In this document: positions 59,375 to 64,000 of the stretch, in pieces | How the letters are laid out: each line of letters starts with the position of its first letter | Numbering within the stretch: position 1 is the stretch's first letter | Assembly: GCF_003171515.1 (NCBI RefSeq) | Contig: NC_089390.1 | Coordinates: 7,688,001-7,752,000 of the forward strand | Origin: Pyrenophora tritici-repentis | Taxonomy: Eukaryota > Ascomycota > Dothideomycetes > Pleosporales > Pleosporaceae | DNA length: 64,000 nt | Direction of reading: 5' to 3' | Translations under genes and position numbers: made by a program | Notes under the pieces: generated by a model | Databases searched by the model: none | Seen by the model: only the letters and a program-made list of their open reading frames with translations | What the model was told of the DNA's origin: nothing

Positions 59375-60202
59375 CTACACCGACGAACCTCCATCCACAC
59401 AGATATTCTGCCCCGTAACACTCCTCCCCGCCGCCAACACCTTCACCATATCCGCACAATCCTCCACTGTCGCCAACCTCTTTAACTTTGTATTCCCAAT
59501 CGCTGCCTCCCTCTTACTCTCCGGAAACTTCATCCCCCACTCCGTCATCAATAGCCCGGGACTAATACTATTTACCCTAATTTTCGGCGCCAGAATCACC
59601 GCCAAACTCTTCGCCAGATGTATCTGTGCCGCCTTGGTAACTGCATAGGGAACACTGCTCCCACTAGGCTTTACACCCGCCACGCTCGCCGTAGTGATGA
59701 AGGCGCCTTCTGTGGCGGCCAAGGCGTCTTTTGTAGCGTATGCGAGCCACATGTGCGTTTTTACGTTTAATGTGAAGCATTTGTCCCAGTCATCGTCGTT
59801 TACTTGTTGCTCGATGTCAGAAAAAGTGGTTATGCGCGTCCAACCGGCGTTGGAGACTACAACGTCTAGGCGGCCCATTTTCTCCAGCGTCTCGCTTACG
59901 AGGGCTTGCACGGAGGGCTTGGATCCCATGTCCGCTTGGATTAGGTGGAAGCGAGGGGTTGGTCCGTTGGAGGAGGGGCCGGGGATGGTGGAGAGCTCAT
60001 TGAGGAGGGAGGTGGCGCGTGTGGAATTGCTGGCGTAGTTTATTACCTGGTGGTCGATGTGTTAGTACTTGGAATTGACCATGGAAGATTTTGCGAATAT
60101 TGTTTCACATACGACGCGGTAGTCTGGCGCAAACGCTCGTGCTATTTGGGCTCCTAGACCTGCTGAGCTGGCCGTGATGAGAGCCACTTTTGTGGCAGCC
60201 AT
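59375..60202 (-). CDS. Short-chain dehydrogenase/reductase (classical SDR)
   Basis: Exons 60202-60113 and 60046-59375 (66-bp intron) give 253 residues. The start is MAATKVALITASSAGLGAQI, which carries the cofactor-binding TxxxxGxG as TASSAGLG. The join reads FAPDYRV then VINYASNS. NAG appears in VVSNAGWT. The catalytic Ser is in TTASVAGVKPSG, and Tyr-x3-Lys in PYAVTKAA. SISPGLLMTEW and the end GQNICVDGGSSV are standard. NYASNS after the second strand hints at NADP(H) preference. The substrate is unknown. The gene looks intact and is not tied to its neighbours by function. Confidence 0.88.
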
Positions 60203-60517
60203 TGTATGTATTTGGATATGTAAGTTTGAGAATACAAAAAGTGGGATTGTGACACGTTCCCGAAAAGCGTACTCTATGTTTGCGACAGTGATGATTATAT
60301 TGGAGTTTGACGCGGGGTTGGCGGGGATGTGGTGTGCGGAACTGTTCCGTTAGGTTTACCTAGGTTCGCTCGGTATTACATCGATTAGATATCGCAATTC
60401 GGTCCTTTACGCATTTTACGGCTTGGAGCAGGGGTTCTTTGGCTACTAGATATGTAGGTGTGGGCTTCACGTATCTATCATTAAGTCCTATTCCAGACCA
60501 AGCAACTTTCCGTGTAC
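60203..60517. other. Intergenic gap
   Basis: Upstream of the SDR gene. It includes one ACCTAGGT palindrome at 60358-60365. No gene is supported. Confidence 0.5.
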
Positions 60518-61870
60518 CTATCTTTGTCCCTCCCGCGGCGAAACCACACACCCCTCCCTCTTTCCAAGTCCTTCTGTCAACCTCTCCAGCTCAGTGCCAC
60601 CTTTCACTACCAATTCGTCCGGCCCAGACTTATGAATCCGATATCCATCTGGAAAGTACTTCTGCTCGCCCGGCACAGCACCACCAATGAGTCTTAACAA
60701 CAAAGCCTTTGGTCCCTATCTCGCAGCGAACGTAGGCCTGATATACCAAGGATGAGCAATGTACTGGTAGAAGTGTGCCCAGCCAGTCTGTGCATCAAGA
60801 TCACCTGGGCAGTGAACCATTCCTACGCCAACAAGACGGTTTGGGTAAGAAGAAGTTTCTTAGTATAAACTTCCGTACTTCGACGATCGTGGTGAGATGA
60901 GTGTATACAGCTGGTGCTTTCTCTAACCTAGGATAACTAGTTAGTACATGTATTTGTCTCGAGTACAAGAGCCGAGATAAAACTTCATACCTCTCCGAAG
61001 CTGGGTTTCCAATAGTGCCGACACTATACTCATCCCATAACGTTAAGATCTAAGTACCACAGGTACATTGAACAATGCAACATCAAGTGTAGTCCTAGAC
61101 AGCACCGCATTCGTCTCCACAGACATCATGCATCTTATCTCACACTCCAGACTCCATCCCTCCAATTCCTCAAGCCAATGCAGCCCATGCCTCCATCCTT
61201 CACTTGCAGACGGTGAAACCCCATACACAATCACCATCTTCTCCCCCAAGCCCTTCTAATAAATACCCATGGCATACCTCTTAAAGTCTGTCACATCCCG
61301 CCATTCGTACTTGGCCGTCTATCTGATGGTCTCTAGCGCAAACAAACTAAGCGTATACAACATATCCTCATTTGATATCTTCTCCGCTTTTCTATACCAC
61401 CCGTGTAGATAGTTCATCAGCGCTATACCACCAACTGTTCTCTCCGAACTCGGTGTATTCAGCACAACCTCTGTAATAACAACACCCGTGTCGGCAGCAC
61501 GCTTAGATGCCGAGTTTGGACTGGAGAGCTGACCCGTTGCGACGAGTAGGCTGGATATACTGGGTATGCCATAGGTTTTGAAGAGGACGGAAAAGATGAG
61601 AGTGAGCTGGATCGTGGCAAGTCCTGGAGCGTTAGGCGTGACCATGAGGGGCGATCGGGATACGACACACTTGTTAGTTTTTCCTGGAAAAAATCTGCTA
61701 GTGGATTTGCTGGGGATTACGCGAAGGGTATGGGGTGTCGTGTCTCGACGTCTGTAGCGGAGATGGCGGACGAGGCAGTTGAAGACTATGATGGTAACGA
61801 TCCATATTTTGTGGGCGGGTGCGAGGGAAAGTAAAGCACTGATGTGCGTTCCCATTTCGATATCTGTGGC
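60518..61870 (-). pseudogene. Decayed DUF2236 (mpaB/rubber-oxygenase domain) gene with RIP-type stops
   Basis: Reading down the minus strand, the order is: an N-terminal hydrophobic anchor (KIWIVTIIVFNCLVRHLRYRRRD); YPDRPSWSRLTLQD in one frame; then, after a frameshift near 61612-61630, FKTYGIPSISSLLVATGQ, SASKRAADTGVVI and MNYLHGWYRKAEKISNEDML; KYEWRDVTDF; EGWRHGLHWLEELEGWS; NVPVVLRS; HFYQYIAHPWYIRPTF; and GGAVPGEQKYFPDGYRI. This is the fungal DUF2236/mpaB family from end to end. Three TAG codons (61319-61321, 61256-61258, 60716-60718) sit where the family has tryptophan (IRW, YWKGLG, RWGP). Each is a CpA-to-TpA change on the plus strand. Family members include heme oxygenases such as MpaB and latex-clearing proteins. 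This copy cannot make a full protein. Confidence 0.8.
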
Positions 61871-62484
61871 GTAAGTTGTGTAGTGTGCAAGTCTGCAGTT
61901 TGATGCGACGCAGTAAATTACAAACACACTGGAGTGTTTGTCACAGGGTTGTGACTCAAACATCCCTTTGGAATCCGCTCCGTCTTTCAGTCCCCAGATG
62001 CTTCTTGGTGCCACAAATTATCAATACAGCAAATAGTCTGATATTTGACGGCAATATCGTTACTAATCTCAAACTTCATTTGTCCAAATACTTTAACTTT
62101 TAACCACTCCCTATTCCTTCATTTCCTCTCGCTACTACAGTGACATCCCACCCCTCCATCTAATTTTACCTCTTTATTTGGAGTCTTAAAGTTCCAACGA
62201 TTGCTCGGCTGTGCGTTCGTCTAGCCGCCACATATGTGTTCTTGTCTCAATATTGTCATTTGGTTTTTCGGACAAATGGTAAAGCACCACCGTATACATC
62301 ATCATCATGTATCGTATTCTTAGTGCTGCCCAACTAGATGCATGCTCATATAGGCCGTCTTACCGAGCGAAGTTATCTGTCAGACCAAGAAACTCCTTTG
62401 TCATATCTTTCTAACAGAGAAATGAAAATGCACATTTTGTCTTCTTCATGGCCTATTGTTCTATCACCCCATCACATATCAATC
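61871..62484. other. Intergenic gap on the SQR 3' side
   Basis: T-rich, non-coding. It probably contains the remains of the DUF2236 promoter and the 3' untranslated region of the SQR gene. No feature is assigned. Confidence 0.5.
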
Positions 62485-63843
62485 TCACCTAGCCAATCCC
62501 TTTGGCCCTGCCCACTCTCCTTTGACATGATACTTCCCATATACCCAAGGGAAAAAGTCTTTCTTAAGCCAATAAAATGCTTTCCTCGGGACACCCTGAT
62601 CTATACCTAGAATGCGGTTGAACGTCTCCTTGGGCACACCTCCATACTTGAACTCCGCCAGCAAGACCTCCTTCTGGCCAGTCAACAACGGGCAGCTGGT
62701 GTAACCATCATAGCTTGCTTCGAGTGGCTTGTTGGCCATGGCGGAAAGTAGGTTTGATACGAGGACTGGAGCTTCAGCTGTGATGGCGGCAACGGTTTTT
62801 GAGGTAGGAAGTGATGAAGCATCGCCGATGGACCATACGTTGGGGTACTTGGTGTGCTGAGTGGTTGAGTCCGAGACAGAGACGTAGCCGGCTTCGTTTG
62901 CGAGGGCGCTCTTTTTTACGAAATCCCAAGGTACATTCTTTGGTGCGACGTGTAGGAAGTCAAAGTGCTTTTTGACGGGACTCTGGTTCGGGACATTGAA
63001 AGTTGCAGTGTTGCCGTCGATAGAGACGAGGTCGTGTTGGAAAAGACCTTCTACACCACGCTCTACACGGAGTTTCTCTAGGGCTTCCGCATACTTAGGC
63101 ACTCCGAACATGGTTGGTAGACCTGTGGCGAAGGCAATCTTGATTGGTGATGAAGCATCAGTCTTGTACAGGCCGGCATTCTTCCAGTAGTCTAGCGCAA
63201 GCCACATGATCTTTTGTGGCGCGCCTGCGCACTTGACTACACCAGCTGGTTGTGTGAATACGGCGTCTCCGTTTTTGAACTTCTTCACATTCTCGTATGC
63301 TTTGTCGCAGTATGCATAGTCATAGATACTGCTCACCATGGCGTCCTTCTCTTCCAATGCCTTCTTCAGTCCTTTGACACTACCGTAATCCAGTGTAATG
63401 CCAGGCACCACCACAAGCTGTTCATATGATATCTTCTCCCCAGAGCCTGTCGTAACGGAGTTTTGTTCAGGTGAAAAGTTGCTGACAGAAGTGTTGTAGA
63501 ACTTGAAGCTCGGATGCATCAACTCTGCCATCGGACGGCGGAGGTCCTCCTTCTTTTTAAGCCCACCGCCAACCAAGGTCCAGCCAGGTTGATAATGGTG
63601 CCATTGGGCAGGGTCGATGATGGCGATATCGTCTTGTTTGAAATTGCCTTTGCGCAACAGTTGATGGGAGAGTGATATTCCTGCTGATCCGCTGCCAATT
63701 ACCACAATTTTGTGGTTCCGAGTTGCGGTAGAGACAGGCGATACGGTCGCAAGGCCACGTCTTGAGTGTTGCAACATGCGTGGCGTGATGTTTGCGCAGG
63801 TGCCTGCCAGCTGCGGACCGCGACTACGAGCTAATACGGACAT
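62485..63843 (-). CDS. hmt2: Mitochondrial sulfide:quinone oxidoreductase (SQR/Hmt2 type)
   Basis: One exon, 452 residues, starting MSVLARSRGPQLAGTC. The Arg/Ser-rich first 40 residues are a mitochondrial presequence (MLQHSRRGLATVS). The FAD motif is IVVIGSGSAGISLSHQLL. The second strand, IIDPAQWHHYQPGWTLVGGG, is characteristic of SQR. Redox cysteine candidates lie in YAYCDKAYENV, VVKCAGAPQK and YTSCPLLTGQ. The C-terminus FFPWVYGKYHVKGEW fits fungal SQR/HMT2. The enzyme oxidises sulfide at the inner membrane and reduces ubiquinone; in S. pombe, hmt2 loss gives cadmium sensitivity. No break is seen. A single long exon is unusual among the genes of the window. Confidence 0.93.
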   Translation of the reverse strand: MSVLARSRGPQLAGTCANITPRMLQHSRRGLATVSPVSTATRNHKIVVIGSGSAGISLSHQLLRKGNFKQDDIAIIDPAQWHHYQPGWTLVGGGLKKKEDLRRPMAELMHPSFKFYNTSVSNFSPEQNSVTTGSGEKISYEQLVVVPGITLDYGSVKGLKKALEEKDAMVSSIYDYAYCDKAYENVKKFKNGDAVFTQPAGVVKCAGAPQKIMWLALDYWKNAGLYKTDASSPIKIAFATGLPTMFGVPKYAEALEKLRVERGVEGLFQHDLVSIDGNTATFNVPNQSPVKKHFDFLHVAPKNVPWDFVKKSALANEAGYVSVSDSTTQHTKYPNVWSIGDASSLPTSKTVAAITAEAPVLVSNLLSAMANKPLEASYDGYTSCPLLTGQKEVLLAEFKYGGVPKETFNRILGIDQGVPRKAFYWLKKDFFPWVYGKYHVKGEWAGPKGLAR

Positions 63844-64000
63844 GGCGGTGACTTCCGACGACGCTCTGTGATTGCGACGGAGTTAGAGAAGATAAGAATT
63901 TATAAAAAAGAAAGAATACTGACACGTCGAGATATGTATCGGTAGTTGCATCAGGATTGACTAAACATTTTGTATGTGGGTCGTGGACTAGTACAAAAGT
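63844..64000. promoter_or_regulatory. SQR upstream sequence to the window edge
   Basis: Non-coding. On the minus strand it has a TTTATAAATTC element about 50-60 bases before the SQR ATG that could be a TATA box. The region is cut by the window end. Confidence 0.4.

Overview
The window is nuclear DNA of a filamentous ascomycete. Genes are dense and lie on both strands. Introns are short (46-164 bp) with GT..AG ends and CTAAC/CTGAC-like branch sites. Gene content (Fus3/Kss1-type MAP kinase, Zn2Cys6 regulator, GH5 mannanase, small secreted proteins, probable RIP) and the strong resemblance of the MAP kinase to CHK1/PTK1-type kinases suggest a dothideomycete, probably Pleosporales. The order is inferred, not proven. 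I recovered exon structures by hand; several genes differ from any single open frame because of introns.

Layout. 1-8.6 kb: 3' end of RAD54, DEAH helicase PRP2, a TFIIIC subunit (minus) divergent from DEAD-box helicase DBP3. 8.6-12 kb: mostly non-coding, with one hidden 57-residue cysteine-rich gene. 12-20.7 kb: Pmk1-type MAP kinase, a single-pass membrane protein, ERV1, and three proteins without a recognised function. 20.7-28.2 kb: a Zn2Cys6 transcription factor between two long gene-poor stretches. 28.2-33.6 kb: LCP5, ZIM17 divergent from CUL3. 34.4-35.5 kb: a copper pair, a 25-residue metallothionein and a Ctr copper transporter, convergent. 36.8-45 kb: the most accessory-like block, with a decayed cytochrome P450 that contains an eight-copy 31-bp minisatellite, a DHA1-type MFS transporter, a CPWC DsbA/FrnE-like protein, a degenerate repeat and an indoleamine-2,3-dioxygenase-like gene. 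45.4-53 kb: secreted GH5 mannanase, RSM18 divergent from CIA84, and a secreted protein with a duplicated six-cysteine module. 53-64 kb: a proline-rich ORF, an AVO2-like ankyrin protein, RPN3 divergent from SPC34, an SDR, a decayed DUF2236 (mpaB/rubber-oxygenase) gene with RIP-type stop codons, and sulfide:quinone oxidoreductase.

Themes. Most genes are housekeeping: DNA repair, splicing, Pol III transcription, ribosome biogenesis, ubiquitin/proteasome, kinetochore. Five encode mitochondrial proteins (ERV1, ZIM17, RSM18, CIA84, SQR). Many neighbours share short divergent promoters. The parts most worth a second look are the copper pair, the 36.8-45 kb block, the duplicated-module secreted protein, the hidden small cysteine-rich gene and the two pseudogenes. 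I found no tRNA, rRNA, transposon or CRISPR array that I could support.
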